A stretch of 64,000 bases of DNA from Cryptomeria japonica (lineage: Eukaryota > Streptophyta > Pinopsida > Cupressales > Cupressaceae), in the NCBI RefSeq assembly GCF_030272615.1, contig NC_081405.1, forward strand, positions 649,429,420 through 649,493,419. Direction: 5' to 3'. Positions 47,338 to 59,823 of the stretch are shown piece after piece (position 1 is the stretch's first letter; every line of letters starts with the position of its first letter). Below the pieces are notes generated by a model. That model was not told where the DNA came from. It saw only the letters and a list, made by a program, of their open reading frames with translations, and ran no database searches. The position numbers were made by a program, and so were the translations under genes.

Positions 47338-48298
47338 ATGTGATTAATTTCTTGATCAAATAGTTGATTTCTATGCATTTCCTTACCTTTACATTATGGT
47401 TGTGGTCACTCAACACTTCTTAGATTCTATCTTCAAACTCCATGGATGTGTCACACTAGTGTGAATGATTATGATCCAACTTTTATCAATAGAGTTGCTT
47501 AAATTTCAAGGCACTACCTTACATATGACTTTACCTTAATCATTCTTAAACTAATTGTCAAATTGTGGTCACTAATAAATTTTTTGAAACTCACATTATT
47601 TTTTGAGAAACAATAATAGGCCTAGTGGTTACTTTAATTGACTGGTGATATCATACCACCACTCATAGACTTACTTTCAAATGACCTCCTATGAGACCCT
47701 CTATGGTACTCTGTCACCCTCCTTGTGTACTTATGTGTTAAATTCTCCCAAGGTTGCAATAGTTGACAATACTCTAGCATAACATGATGACCTCTCTCCA
47801 CTCCTTAAGACCAATTTGACACTCACTCATAAAGACATAAAATATTAGGCACTACTTATGTTTTGAATTCTCCCAAAGTTGCAATAGTTGACAATACTCT
47901 AGCATAACATGAGGACCTCTCTCCACTCCTTAAGACCAATTTGACACTCACTCATAACGACATAAAACATTAGGCACACCATGCTTTTTTTATGTCTATA
48001 ACCTTAAAATATCTCTTATAATGTGGTAAGCAAGATTATACCTTGGATCCTTATTTTTAGGTCCTTATCAAGTGCTCAAACAAAGGTGACATACAAATTA
48101 GCACTAGCACTCCCACCTTTTAAATCCACCCAATTTTTCATGTCCCTTTTTCTAAGAAATATATTACAACTATTGCTCAAATTCCAAAGCTATCTACATT
48201 AGATGAGGAAGGATCCATATGTTTAGAACTAAAATTTATATTGGAACCAAAATTTATATTGGACAAACACACCAAGCACTTTGTAATTGTCTTATTGA
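47338..48298 (-). repeat. Right arm of the long inverted repeat
   Basis: 961 bp, reverse complement of 41089-41933. The extra length is mostly a 125-bp tandem duplication (copies starting at 47741 and 47866, ATTCTCCCAA...GTTGCAATAG), which the left arm lacks. Confidence 0.93.
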
Positions 48299-48884
48299 AA
48301 GCGTTTTATTTGAACAACATAAAGATGCTACATTGGAACCCACTAATATTCTCTCCAAAATTCATCTCAAAATTTTGTGATAAAACTTGTCAAAGAGAAG
48401 CAATGTTTTAAACTCTATTATGATAAACTAGTAAGGCTCATATACATTATAAGTTGCCCATAGGCAATTTTAAATAGCTATGGACAAATACTCTTTGAAA
48501 GTCATCCCAATATTTAACTTTAGAATTAAATATTTCATTTTGCGTGTATTGGATGGTAGTAGTTGTTGTTGACGATACTATATTGTAATGACTTTCTAAA
48601 TGGAAAACATCTTGAATATTTGTAATTGAAGTAGGAGGCTACCCCAAAATAATAAAAATATTATGTCCCTCTTACTCTTATATATTTCCAAAGTGTCTAA
48701 TTTATTTTTGCTTATGAATTCAATAAAACTTATATGTCAAACTATTTGAATTTAATATTTATAATTTCATAATTAAAATATGGCATGCTCGTATATAACA
48801 AGAGCTGCAATAGAGCATAGTTCCTGCCAGCTGTCGCTGCAAATGCTGCAGGATAGTTATGGCATGATGTTGTCTGATTTATCA

Positions 48885-49272
48885 GTTGATCATATGATCA
48901 AGAAGCTTGAAATCTCTTAAACAGTTTATCACAATGAAATTATTTGATCTATCATGACAATAATTGTTTGAGACATCCTAAGCATCCTGAGAAGGGTAAC
49001 TTGAAGCTATTTTTGTTGCAATTGGAACATAATTATAAGCATATGCTACCATTTATTCTCCTAAGTAGACACATTGGAGTTGATCATATGATCAAGAAGC
49101 TTGAAATCTCTTAAATAGTTTATCACAATGAAATTATTTGATTATTCATGTCAATAATTGTTTGAGACATCCTAAGCATCTTGAGAGAGATAACCTGAAG
49201 TGGTTTTTGTTGCAATTGGAACATAGCATATGTTACCATTTATTCTCCAAGTAGACACATTGGAGACGAACA
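48885..49272. repeat. 194-bp tandem duplication
   Basis: GTTGATCATATGATCAAGAA starts at 48885 and again at 49079. The second copy has small deletions near its end. Confidence 0.93.
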
Positions 49273-49416
49273 AGTAGTAGGTTGATTATATGGGCAATAG
49301 TATGACCAATGCATAAATATCAAGGTTATCATGGATATAGATACAATATGGCCCAATACAGTTTGGGGAACATGCCCACCCCTACCCAAAATGAGAGGAA
49401 ACTTGAAGCAGTGCTA

Positions 49417-49508
49417 GATACATATGGATTCAACAACCTAATCAATTGTTGAAGCATGGTCAGATACATATGGATTCAGCAACCTAATCAATTGTGCCAC
49501 ACACAAAT
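49417..49508. repeat. 46-bp tandem duplication
   Basis: GATACATATGGATTCA starts at 49417 and 49463; both copies continue AACCTAATCAATTGT. Confidence 0.9.
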
Positions 49509-49716
49509 CAACTATTTTTAAAAATAAAAATTCTAAACCCTAAAATATTATTTATTTATTTGGCATAAATCTAATTGCAAGGAGAGACATGCCCCGATGC
49601 ATTTCCCATTTTCCTTGTGTGTTTTCTGTTTTCCTATTTTTAGTAGCCTATAGGAGCAACAAAAAATCTGATGCTTACTATGTTTATATTGCTATTCGTA
49701 GATATTTCCTATGAAC

Positions 49717-50060
49717 TTCATAAGACGTACTTCAGATAATATTGACATCTATATACCTCCAGACATTAAAAGGAACTCATCACAGGAATGCAAAATAATC
49801 CAATTTTTCATACACATCTAACATTGAGAATAGTAATAGTGATACAAAATTTGGCTTTACTAATGGAAATTAAAAAGCCCAACTAGAATTCATAAGACGT
49901 ACTTTAGATAAATATTGACATCTATATAGCTCCAGAAATTAAAAGGAACTCATCACAGGAATGCAAAATAATCCAATTTTTCATACACATCTAACATTGA
50001 GAATAGTAATAGTGATACAAAATTTGGCTTTACTAATGGAAATTAAATAGACCAACTAGA
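49717..50060. repeat. 172-bp tandem duplication
   Basis: TTCATAAGACGTACTT starts at 49717 and 49889. The copies are very similar over their full length, including ATAGTAATAGTGATACAAAA, so the event is recent. Confidence 0.94.
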
Positions 50061-50517
50061 CACACGCAGATTTCAACCATGATTGGCAATCAAAAGGCAA
50101 TACACCAGGAAATAAAACTCAAAACAATCAATGCTGGAGACGTGATTTTGTTTCTATTAAATCTGAAAAAGACTTTTACAAAATGACATAAAACTGATTA
50201 CAAACTATTCATTCAAATTCACCAATAGCAATTTGGAGTTGTGTTAAGGACTCATGAAATATTTATTCTGCTTCCATGAGTGTACATATTTCAAAAAAAA
50301 TTCTGTAATAAGATCATAAGTAGATTGCAACATTACTCATAAAAAATTATGGTTAAGGAATTCTTTCATGAATGGATATGGTAGAACGAACCAATTCACC
50401 CAAAACTCCTAGTAGCAAATTAAGATTATGTGTCCCCTTGTTCTAATGCAGCCCCTAAAGATAGTTCGTTCGGAAGATCAAATGCGTATTCATCTGATCA
50501 ATTGATGGTTCTCCCTC

Positions 50518-50624
50518 CTATTCCGCATAAACTGCTTCATCATCTGCTTCACCCAATGCATCAAACACTGGATCATCAATTGATAAGGCCGGTGGTTGCT
50601 CACCATTCCATCTGCATTTCCGTC
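50518..50624 (-). pseudogene. Possible terminal exon of an unidentified gene
   Basis: After an acceptor-like TATAATATACAG a frame runs for 34 codons (RKCRWNGEQPPALSIDD, then DALGEADDEAVYAE) to TAG at 50518-50520. The acidic, non-repetitive composition differs from the neighbouring DNA. No family is recognised and no upstream exon could be joined with confidence. Confidence 0.3.
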
Positions 50625-50869
50625 CTGTATATTATATATTTTCTAAATTTCATTTAAATCCACTATTGTTGTTCGTCATCCACCATGAGGTATCTGTTTA
50701 CTTATACCAGCTCCTACAACTTACTGATAGAGACCTCATGAGTAGTGCGTTCTCTTGCATTGGTATCTACAAACACATCTGCCAACCACCCGCAATGCTA
50801 ATCACAGACTGCCAAAATATTTTGGATCAGTATTACTTGCATAAAAAACATGCAAGTTGTAAATAATAT

Positions 50870-51714
50870 ATATTGGAAAATAAGTTTATGCACAGAAATA
50901 GGACAGTTTGATTGTCTCAGGCAAAAATGATTAATCACTGTTTAATATCACTGCCTCCCCTATAGTTCCCTGGCAAATAACAGAATAAATATCCAAATTA
51001 AATATTAAAGACAAATCAATTTGAAAGTTCACAATCTAACAATAGTAATATCAACTTAGCCCATCAATATTTTACAACATAAAAAAAAAACTAGGTGCCT
51101 TAATTTTTATTCAGATTTGTTAATCTTAGGATTACTACGTTGTTTTTAGTTCCTACTAGGGATCTATAGCGGAGGCAGCGATATTAAACAATGATTAATC
51201 ATTTTTACCTGAGCCAATCCAACTATCCTATTTCTGTCCTAGTTCTAGGTCTCACTTTATTTCCCTTAGTATCCTATTAAAAAATAAATAAAAATAAACA
51301 TTTACTTTGAAAAATATCCACGGCCTAAGAAAAGGCTCTAACATATCAAAACATTACAACGAGTTTAACCCAAAAAAACATGATATATCATCATAATTCT
51401 CAATGAAGTGCTTGTATTAATTTCTGTAGGAGTGAAGATTATAAATTGTCAATGATTTAAGGTCATTTCATGGTCTTGTTGGTATGTGGATTGATCATGT
51501 TGTTGGGGTTTAATTTTGGTCAATTTTTTAGTTACGTTTTTTTCTTATTTCAATTAAAATTAATAAGTGAGAGTAGGGAATTACAATCTTATTTTATGAA
51601 GGCATTGTATTATTGATTGATATCATATAGCAATTTATTTTTCATTAGATAATAGAAAAAAATGGATGGATAATTTATTATTTTTGTCTTTATTATTCTG
51701 CATTAAATTTAACA
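50870..51714. other. AT-rich spacer with one remnant of the 125-bp repeat family
   Basis: At 51330-51480 the phrases AAAACATTACAACGAG and GAAGTGCTTGTATTAATTTC, then GTGAAGATTA, match the repeats at 5530-6480 and 57740-58520. The rest shows nothing recognisable. Confidence 0.65.
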
Positions 51715-52047
51715 TTTTTTTTGATCGGTAAAGGCAAAGCCAGATTTGTATTAATTTGTTTAAATACATAGGTTAATCACTAAATTCCAAGACATTCAAA
51801 AAACACCTGCTCTTAGAGAGCACAAAGATCCCACCAAGAGCTGAAGACTTTTACACTTATGGTTTAGCCATTTTTTCTAAGCCATCAAAAGTTTAATAGT
51901 CTAGGAAAAGCAAACAGAATATTAACGATAATGGCAGGTTTCCAACTGCCTAGATCCAGAGTTTTTAAACATGAAAATTAAAACCTTATAGAAATATACA
52001 GATATAATTGAGTATCCAGTAATCAAAATGAAATATCAATAGAAAGC

Positions 52048-52800
52048 CTAGCTTGAAGAGGGGAGGTCAGGCTGTGGCAGCTGCTTCCTAGGACGGCCTC
52101 GACCTCTGCTTGCTGATATGCCTCGGCCATGACCAATGCTCCTTCGACCTCTGCTAGAGCCACCTCTACAACTCTGCTCTGGTTTTGGCTCTACTTCTAT
52201 AGCATTCGTAGGAAAGATTCCGTTCAACCTTGTAAATTGGAAAAGAACCTCCTCTTTTCCTTGAGCTTTTCGGTCATCTACTAAGAATCTCCACTTGAGG
52301 TAGCTCAGTCTTGCACTAGCAAACACTCTGTGCCTATCCAATTCTTTACCCTTCAGGTCTAGTAGGAATGGGTAGAAATTGATAAGTTCTCCATGGGCAT
52401 TAAAGAGAATTCAGTCACTTGGTCTGGGCGCACCAAAGTCATGGAGGGCCTTATTCAATACTTCTTGAAATTCTTGAAGAATTTCCACTGGAAAGAGTTC
52501 CCTGGTGAGATTCCAAACCAATTGCTTGGGTAGCTTCTAGTCTAGCAAAGACACCACGAATCTGGAGGAGATACTGGTGTTATCCCTTGGGTATTCATCC
52601 CTGATCAAATGAGGGCTACCCAGAATCAATTTGACTACAAGTAGAATTGGAGGGTCTGCATGGATAAGGAGATGTTTGAGTCTCAAATCCGATATCCTTC
52701 TGAAAGAAACCTAGTGAGTGGAGGCACTTAGTGAGATAGGAGTGTCTGCACCAAAGCAAGAGACAGGCCTAGTGTAGACACTCATAATGAAACCGAATGG
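52048..52800 (-). pseudogene. LINE-3 downstream frame ('ORF3') with basic RG-rich tail
   Basis: About 250 codons in a single frame with three stops that each could replace Trp. It lies downstream of RNase H and upstream of the element's A-tail. Segments: RRISDLRLKHLLIHADPPIL, YPRDNTSISSRFVVSLLD, LVWNLTRELFPVEILQEFQE, ILFNAHGELINFYPFLLDLK, RLSYLKWRFLVDDRKAQGKE. The last 45 residues are Arg/Gly/Ser-rich and include GRGRPRK, an AT-hook-like core. I do not know the family. The tail suggests nucleic-acid binding. It could be a third LINE protein, a captured host gene, or another element that inserted into LINE-3. LINE-4 also has an open stretch at this place, but I see no sequence similarity between the two. 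Confidence 0.5.
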
Positions 52801-53346
52801 GGGCTTAGAAGAAATGGTTGCTAAGACAGAGGATAGGCGAGAAGGGAAACCAGAGATGAAAACCAGAGGTTACCGGAAGAAAATAAGGAAGCGAGAAGAG
52901 GATGCTTCTGCAAGAAGACTGACACATGACTCGACAAGCAATAATGGGGATTAGAGGGCAATAAAGGCTTGCATGAAGGTGGCAGAGATTAAATGCCCAA
53001 ATCAAGAAAAATCTACTCAAGTGCAGAGGGAAAGATTAACTTGCGAACAACTCATGCAAAGGACTAAGTGGTGGTGCTCACCAGCTAGAGCTTTGTGACT
53101 CCCATTTTTGTGTAGACAATTTGTTAGCTAAGCTAAATCAAGCCCACCTTGCACCCCAAGTTTAACTAAATGCTTTATTTGAAAAGGAAAGTAGCCGTTG
53201 GGGTCAACCGCCAAAAGGAGAGCGGGTAAAAAATGTTTAAATTTGATTTTTGCAAATCGCCAGTCTACTGGCAAGCAGCATCCCGAACCTTGTCTGAGCA
53301 AGTCTTGTTAGCTTGCCCATTCTAGATTAACAATAGGCTAAAAGCC

Positions 53347-56300
53347 CTAAGACCACCAGTGAACAAAAGTGCCTTGAGATGCTGTTTTTGATAAGGCATC
53401 TGCCACTTCATTTGCTTCTCTGTAGATATGTTTTGCCTCAAAGTGTTCAAGACTGTTCAAGTTTTCTAGGATTCTTTCCAATAAGGCTTGAAGCCTCCAG
53501 TTGGGGGTTTTCTTCTTCCTTATAGTATTATTTGCTATCTCCGAGTCTCCTTCCACTGAAACATTTTTGAGGCCATGGTTGATGCAGTCTTTCAAGCCTA
53601 GTAGTAGAGCAGTAAACTCTGCTATGTTATTGGTGTCTGGAGAGATTGGTTTTGCCATTTTCTCGATAATTGCTCCTGTTTGGTCTCTGATAACATAGCC
53701 TATTCCGGAAGGGCTAGGATTGCCTTTGGAAGCCCCATCAAAGTTCAATTTCACCCAATCTGGCTTTGGGGGGACCAGATTGCATCTTTTCTTTCATTGG
53801 TTTTATGGCAAGAAAATGAGGGAATAATGATTCCTTGCCATTTTTGACTAATTTTCTTATCCCATGAAGAGAAAAATTTAGGCTGATCCAAAGAGAAGGC
53901 TATTCTACTATTGATTGAGTCCACTATTGCCGATTCTATTGAATTTAGAATTGATTCCTGATTTCTAGCTTTACCTTCAAATAGCCTGTGGTTCCTTTCT
54001 TTCCATATTTCCCAAATTAAGCATGATGGAGACACTTCCATAATTTGGCTCAGTGAGCTCTCCTTTATATGCAGGGGCCAACTTTGGAATAGAGGCTTGA
54101 TTTCATTTGGTAAGGCTAAGATCAGCTCCAATTTTGCATAGAGCCATCTCCAGCATTTGAAAGCAAAAGTGCAATTCAAGAGGAGATGGTCCACTGACTT
54201 TGATTGGGCTTTACAAAGTATGCATCTTGAAGGTCCTTCATAACCCATTCTTGTGAACTTATCTGCAGTTAGAATTTTTTTTTGGACTGCCAACCATGCA
54301 AAGATGCCCACTTTTGGTATGACTTTGGAGCTCCAAAACATCTTCAGAGGGATATTGTGATTGTTGTGCTCTATAGGGCTGACAAGAATTTTGTATCCAT
54401 CTTTTGAGTTATACTGTCCTGTTTTGGAAGGCGCCCAAATGAGAGAATCTTCTCCTCTTTTGGGGCTGATGTTTCTTGCCTCTAAGTGACCTAAGAGTTC
54501 ATCCAGATCCTCCCTTGGAATTGGCAGGCCCTTCATTGATTTCCACTTCTAGCATTGTGGGTTCGATATATCAACCATTTCTAGATAGTCTCTAACTCCA
54601 GAACCCCAATTCTGTTTGAACCAGTTTTCAGTGGTAGGGATATAAATTAGATTTTCTAGGGGTGGATAACCACCCCAGGAGTCTTCCTAGAATAAGCTTG
54701 CTGAGCCCTCATGAATATCCCAAGAAATGGAGTTTGAGATCAGATTTCTACAAGAGATGATGAAGTTCCATATTCTTGATCCTTTAGAGAAAGTACCTAT
54801 TCTAAGGATGTTAAGATGATTCTGATCTGGGAGATACTTTTTTTCCAGCATTCTAACCCAAGAGGCATTTGGGTTTTTGATGAATTTCCATACTAGTTTA
54901 GCCCCCAAGGCTATGTTTTATAATTTAAAGTCCTTGATGCCTAAGCCGCCCATTGGTCTGGGCTTAATAATTTTGTCCCAAGCTATTAGAGCAATCTTAT
55001 GCTTCTCTTCAGTGTTTTGCCAAAAGAAATTTCTTGTCTTCTTGATAATGAAGGAATTGGCACTAGATGTTAAGGATATAATAGATAATAGATAAATTGG
55101 CAAGGTCGAGATCACTGCTTGAATCATGACTAGTCTTCCCGCCCAAGACAACCATTTTCCCTTCTAGGCATTTGCACTTCTTTCAACTTTGATTTTTAGG
55201 GGATGCCGAAGTTTAGAGTTCCTTAGGCCTCTGTCTATTGGAATGCCCAAATAAGTACATGGGAGACTTCCTTCTTTGCAATTTAAAATTCTCATTATTC
55301 TGGTCTGTAGTGAATTTGAGGTTGTGAAGAAGAAAACTTTAGTTTTGTCCTTGTTTTTTAATTGACCTAAAGCCCTACCATACATCTCTAGAATCTTATT
55401 AAGGTAATTGGCTTCCTTAACATTTGTTGTCCCCAAGATGAGATTGTCATCTGCAAACTGCTAATGGGTGACTACAAAGTCTTTAGTTATTTTGATTCCC
55501 TCTAACTTTTGATTGGCACGACTAGCTTTGATGGCCCTTCCCAGAGCCTCCCCCATTATTATATACAAGAAGGGAGAGAGGGGGTCCCCTTGCCTAATAC
55601 CCCTTGAGGAAGAGAAAAAACCCGCTGGTTTTTCATTAACCAATATTGAGAATTTGGGCATTAAGATGCACTCAAATACCCAATTTATCCATTACTTATC
55701 AAAACCAAAGGCTTGCATGATTTTACAAAGGAAACACCAATCTACACTATCATATGCTTTTGTGATGTCTAGTTTTATTGTCATACCTGACCTATTTGTG
55801 CTTTGGAGGGTGTGAATTGATTCTTGTGCTACAATCACTCCATCAAGAATTGATCAGCCTGGTACAAACCCTATCTGTTCTTCTGAGATGATGATGTTCA
55901 TGACAGGCTTCAATCTATTAGTCATCACTTTTAAGAGGATTTTGTAAACTGTGTTGCATAGGGGAATAGGCCTGTACTCTCCAAGGTTTTTTGCCTTCTC
56001 CTTCTTTGGGATGATTGCTATAAAAGTATTATTTACCTCTTTGAGTATTTTCCCTAATCTTCTTGAGCACTCTAAAGCTTCTGAGAGTTCCTGACCTAAG
56101 ATATGCCAGCATTTCTTATAGAAGTCCGCAGGGAAGCCATCCAGCCCTGGTGCCTTACCAGAGGGGAGCTGATTTAGAGCTTGGAAAACTTCTTCCATTT
56201 TTATTTCCCCATTTAAAATTTGATTATGTTCCTCTGATATAATCTTGGGGATCCCAAACGACAACTTCTTTTGGTCTAGAAGGTGGGATCCTTCAATGTT

Positions 56301-57543
56301 GTTCAGGAGATTGGAGTAGTAGAGAATGATCTCTTCCTTTATAACCTCTGGATCCTCTGAAGTTTGGTTGTTTTTGATTTGCAGTTTAGATATCCAATTC
56401 TTGCTTCTTTTGATTTTTGTTACATTATGACAAAACTTAGTGTTTTTGTCCCCCATTCTGAGCCAGTTCTCTCTTGATTTTTGCTTCCAAAAGATTTCTT
56501 CTTTAGAGAGGATGTCCCCATACTCCAATAGGAGGGATCTTACCTGCTGAAAGGATTCTTGGTCCATGCCAGCCCTGATAATCTTGTCATTTAGAGCTGC
56601 TAATTGCTCTTCTATGAGTCTTTTTGATGAGAATATGTTTTTTTAAGTGTTGGGAGTTCCATTGAAGCAATTTCAGTTTGACTAGTTTTAGCTTTGCAAT
56701 GAAAAATAAGAGTTTTGAGCCCTCAAAGGATCCTTCCTTCCACCATTTTTCTATCATTATAAGGAAATTTGGCTCTTTCATCCACATATTTTCAAACCTT
56801 AAAGGAGTCCTGGATGATCCTTGAGTGCCTTGTAAAGAGAGTAGAATGGGGTAGTGATCCGAGCCTGAGCGAGGGAGAACATTCCAATATGGAGTGAATG
56901 GAAAAAGAGTAAGATCCCCTTGCTAGAAAAATGTGTCTATTTTTTCTGCTATATTGCTAAAGCCTTTTCTTCTGTTAGTCCATGTGTAGGTGTCTCCTGA
57001 GTCTATTTCCAAAAGGCCATTCCTTTCAATCCAACTGTTAAAATCCCACTGAGCACTCCCTAAGTGAATGATACCTCCCCTCTTATCTGAAGCACTCCTG
57101 CTAGCATTAAAGTCACCCCCAATAAAGACTTGTTCCTCATATAAGGTGGACAATACTCCATTTAGTGAAGACCATGTCTATCTCTTTTTGGAAGGGGCCA
57201 TTGGGCCATATACATTGATTATGAAGAAAGAAGTATTCGACTGCAAGTGAGTGATTTTGACAAGCATCCAGTCCTTACTAGATGCAATACCTTCAGCTTT
57301 AATTTGAGAAGACTTCCAAATTATCATTAGTCCTCCAAAGGCACCTTCTGATGCTACTATAGTTTCCAGAGAAGATTGGAACGAGGAACTTATCTTGTTT
57401 CCAAAGGCAACTACTAGCTTTTCCTCCAATTTAGTTTCTTGTAATAGGATCAAGTCTGCACTGACCAAAAGAATCTATCTTTTGATCAACCTCTGTTTGT
57501 TAGGGGCATTGAGTCCCCTAACATTCCAAGAAAGAATTTTCAT
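53347..57543 (-). pseudogene. LINE-3 ORF2: endonuclease, reverse transcriptase, zf-RVT, RNase H
   Basis: ATG at 57541-57543 begins MKILSWNVRGLNAPNKQRL, the classic endonuclease start; QETKLE follows, then VYGPMA and, after a break, FIGGDFNASRSASDKRGG (about 57130-57080). Reverse transcriptase: LPSGKAPGLDGFPADFYKKC (about 56165-56110), RGIRQGDPLSPFLYIIMGE (about 55610-55550) and QFADDNLILG (about 55460-55430). zf-RVT (54536-53751) includes GPSRCILCKAQ and HLLLNCTF. RNase H (53754-53347) has NFDGASKGNPSPSG, AEFTALLLGL, EGDS and ADALSKTA, all four acidic residues present. Fewer stops than LINE-1, but frames are broken in at least six places. Confidence 0.92.
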
Positions 57544-57614
57544 TGTTGTTCAGGAAGGGGGTTTCCCTTCCCTACTTTCCAAAGATCCAATAGTTTGGAT
57601 TGATTTTCCGCCAT
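57540..57614 (-). pseudogene. LINE-3 ORF1, last 24 codons
   Basis: The final frame reads MAENQSKLLDLWKVGKGNPL and stops at TGA (57540-57542), which overlaps the ORF2 start ATG by two bases. The same stop/start overlap occurs in LINE-1 and LINE-2. The upstream part of ORF1 is missing or too degraded to follow. Confidence 0.6.
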
Positions 57615-57739
57615 TCCATCCTAGGATCTGACCTCTATGAAAGACTTTCGACCGTTCTTGGGTGGGGATGAACCAAAATTCGGCTTCTCCAGGCCCTCCT
57701 AATTCTGATGAAGCCCTAGCTTAATATTGTTTATTGCTC

Positions 57740-58520
57740 CAATCTACTTTAAACCTTAATATGTCTAACATGACACAACATTACAATCAGTGTCACCGAA
57801 AAGAACATTATATTTCATATAATCCAATGAATTCTTTGTATTAATTACTATATGAATGAAGATTAAAAATTGCCAACATAACAAAATATTACAATGAATA
57901 TAATCCAAAAGAACATTGCATATCACAATAATCCAATGAAATGTTTGTATTAATTTGTGTATGAATGAAAATTAGAAATAGCCAGTGATTCCAATGAAAT
58001 GTTTGTATTAATTTCTGTACGAATAAAGATTAGAAATCACCATTGGTTACAATAAAATGTCTGTATCAAGTTTTGTACGAATGAAGATTGAAATTGCTAG
58101 TGAAACATTACAATAAGTGTAACGCAAAGTAACAGTATATATAATATGATCCAATGAAACATTTGTATTAATTCACATACAAAAGAACATTAAGAATGAC
58201 CAGTAATTCCAGACCATTTCATGGTAAAAGAAGAAAAGGCTGGTCTAACATGATAAAACATTACAATGAGTGTAACCCAAAGTAACAGTATATATCATGA
58301 TAATCCAATGAAACATTTGTATTAATTAAAATCACTCGTGATTCCAACCCATTTCATGACAAAGAAGAAAAAACTGATCTAATATTAGAATAAATGTAAC
58401 ACAAAGTAACAGTATATAATTGAAATCACCAGTGATTCCAGACCATTTCACGATAAAGAAAAAAAGGTTGATCTAACATTACAATGAGTGTAACCCAAAG
58501 TAACAGTATATATCTTCAAG
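57740..58520. repeat. 125-bp-type repeat block at the second DUF2431 locus
   Basis: Degenerate copies carrying AACATTACAATGAGTGTAAC, AAAGTAACAGTATATATC and ATCCAATGAAACATTTGTAT. It is the counterpart of 5530-6480 and stands in the same position, 3' of a DUF2431 copy. The spacing is irregular (about 85-125 bp), so the regular 125-bp array is confined to the first locus. Confidence 0.85.
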
Positions 58521-58539
58521 GGCCGAGAAGATATAAGTC

Positions 58540-59331
58540 TTACATTCCTCTTTTATTCATGTAACCAGTTTAATCTATTTTTTTGAAATCAATAGACTCC
58601 TTCAAAAGCAGCCCATATTTTTCTACTGCTTCTCCTAAATTCCATATACTGTAGGGGTGACCTCCCTTGTGGGTAACATGGATTTCAACCATAAAAATCA
58701 ACAACTTAGTATAACTTTCAAAAAATTACTCACCAACTCTCTGTTCTTCTTGATAGATCCCTTATGACGTTCCTCTTGGCAAAAATGGCCTCCGTGTGGG
58801 AATTTGAAAACAATTCTGTCAAAATTCCAATTTGCTCAATTCTGGTTGCATCGATCTCATACATCAACAATGCTCCACACCTCTCTATGTTCAAAATTGA
58901 AAGCCCAGCCGTATCATACACTCTTAAGACCCCCTCTACTTTGACAACATTCAAAACTAGTCAAAAATCTTGTAAAATATAAGTGTCAACAGATGAGAAC
59001 AGAGCATAATTTTTATTCAGTTTTTCCTTCTGAGACCTCTGCTATCAAATTATTGCCTCATATCACCCTAATATTATTACTCCAAGCAGACATACCAACA
59101 GGCACCCCTAAACCATAAGCTACCTCAAATCTAACCCTGCCAAAGCATTAATAGTGCTCCAGTTCTTCAATATAAAGCCGATATAATGCATTAAGGCACA
59201 ACCCAAAACTAGCACCCGTTTAGCTAAATTCACAGAATTAACTAATTGACTAAACATTAAACACCAAGAGAAAGCAAACCTACCTGAGCAGGCACCGCTC
59301 TTAATGGATCCCATTGATCGTTTAGTGTCAT
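58540..59331 (-). pseudogene. BMT5-like (DUF2431) pseudogene D, exon 2 almost wholly deleted
   Basis: Exon 1 (59284-59331) starts at ATG, MTLNDQWDPLRAVPAQ, donor GTAGGT. Exon 3 (about 58980-58540) keeps VLRVYDTAGLSILNIERCGA, LLMYEIDA, RIVFKFPHGGHF and later frame-broken parts. Of exon 2 only about the last 12 bases (GATAGCAGAG plus donor) remain at about 59031-59045; beyond them the sequence jumps to the exon-1 block. Exon 3 matches copy A of the first locus, whereas exon 1 matches the orphan exon at 14629. The gene is therefore a deletion chimera and cannot bind SAM. Confidence 0.8.
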
Positions 59332-59823
59332 GTGCCAATTCACTTTGTAAGTGCAAACACAAAATGAACCAAAATATTGCATTATAAATTTACAAATTCT
59401 AAAACCATCGAAGCACAAAATTTGAACCAAAATAGTGGACAATCAATTCAAAAATACTTAGAAATCATAAAACCCTTAACTGATAAAAGCCTTGAAATTT
59501 CAACATTGCCTATTTTCAACATACTTTTCCTGTCCCAAAAGCCATAAACAAATTTAATTATTTATTTGTTTCTTTTTAGAAAAAGTCCTTAGAAATGGCA
59601 GGCTAGACATCAAAAAAACATTACAGTACGACTCAAAATTTGAAGAATACCCAAAACATTATATTTCAAATTAGTGTCCAAGCAATTTGCTACTCCATAA
59701 TCATATGAATGGTTTGTACAGGACTTGTAGTAATCCATTGCATGACTACAGCTAACAAAGCACAAGTCTGTACATGCCTTTGCATGATAAAAGGGCAGTG
59801 CATACACAGTAGGTGCATGGCAC

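Larger units (their letters stand above)
48299..50517. other. Intergenic region with three tandem duplications
   Basis: No gene is supported. Direct duplications are found at 48885-49272 (194-bp period), 49417-49508 (46-bp period) and 49717-50060 (172-bp period). Frames in between are short and AT-biased. Confidence 0.65.
51715..57720 (-). mobile_element. LINE-3: non-LTR retrotransposon, 5'-truncated, decayed
   Basis: The 3' tail is the T-run at 51715-51722; read on the minus strand the end is TTTGCCTTTACCGATC plus A-run, a typical plant LINE end and similar to LINE-4. RNase H, zf-RVT, reverse transcriptase, endonuclease and the last codons of ORF1 follow toward 57.7 kb. It is a different subfamily from LINE-1/2. 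The 5' end, about 57650-57720, abuts the 125-bp-type repeat. I found no target-site duplication, so the limits are approximate. Confidence 0.85.
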
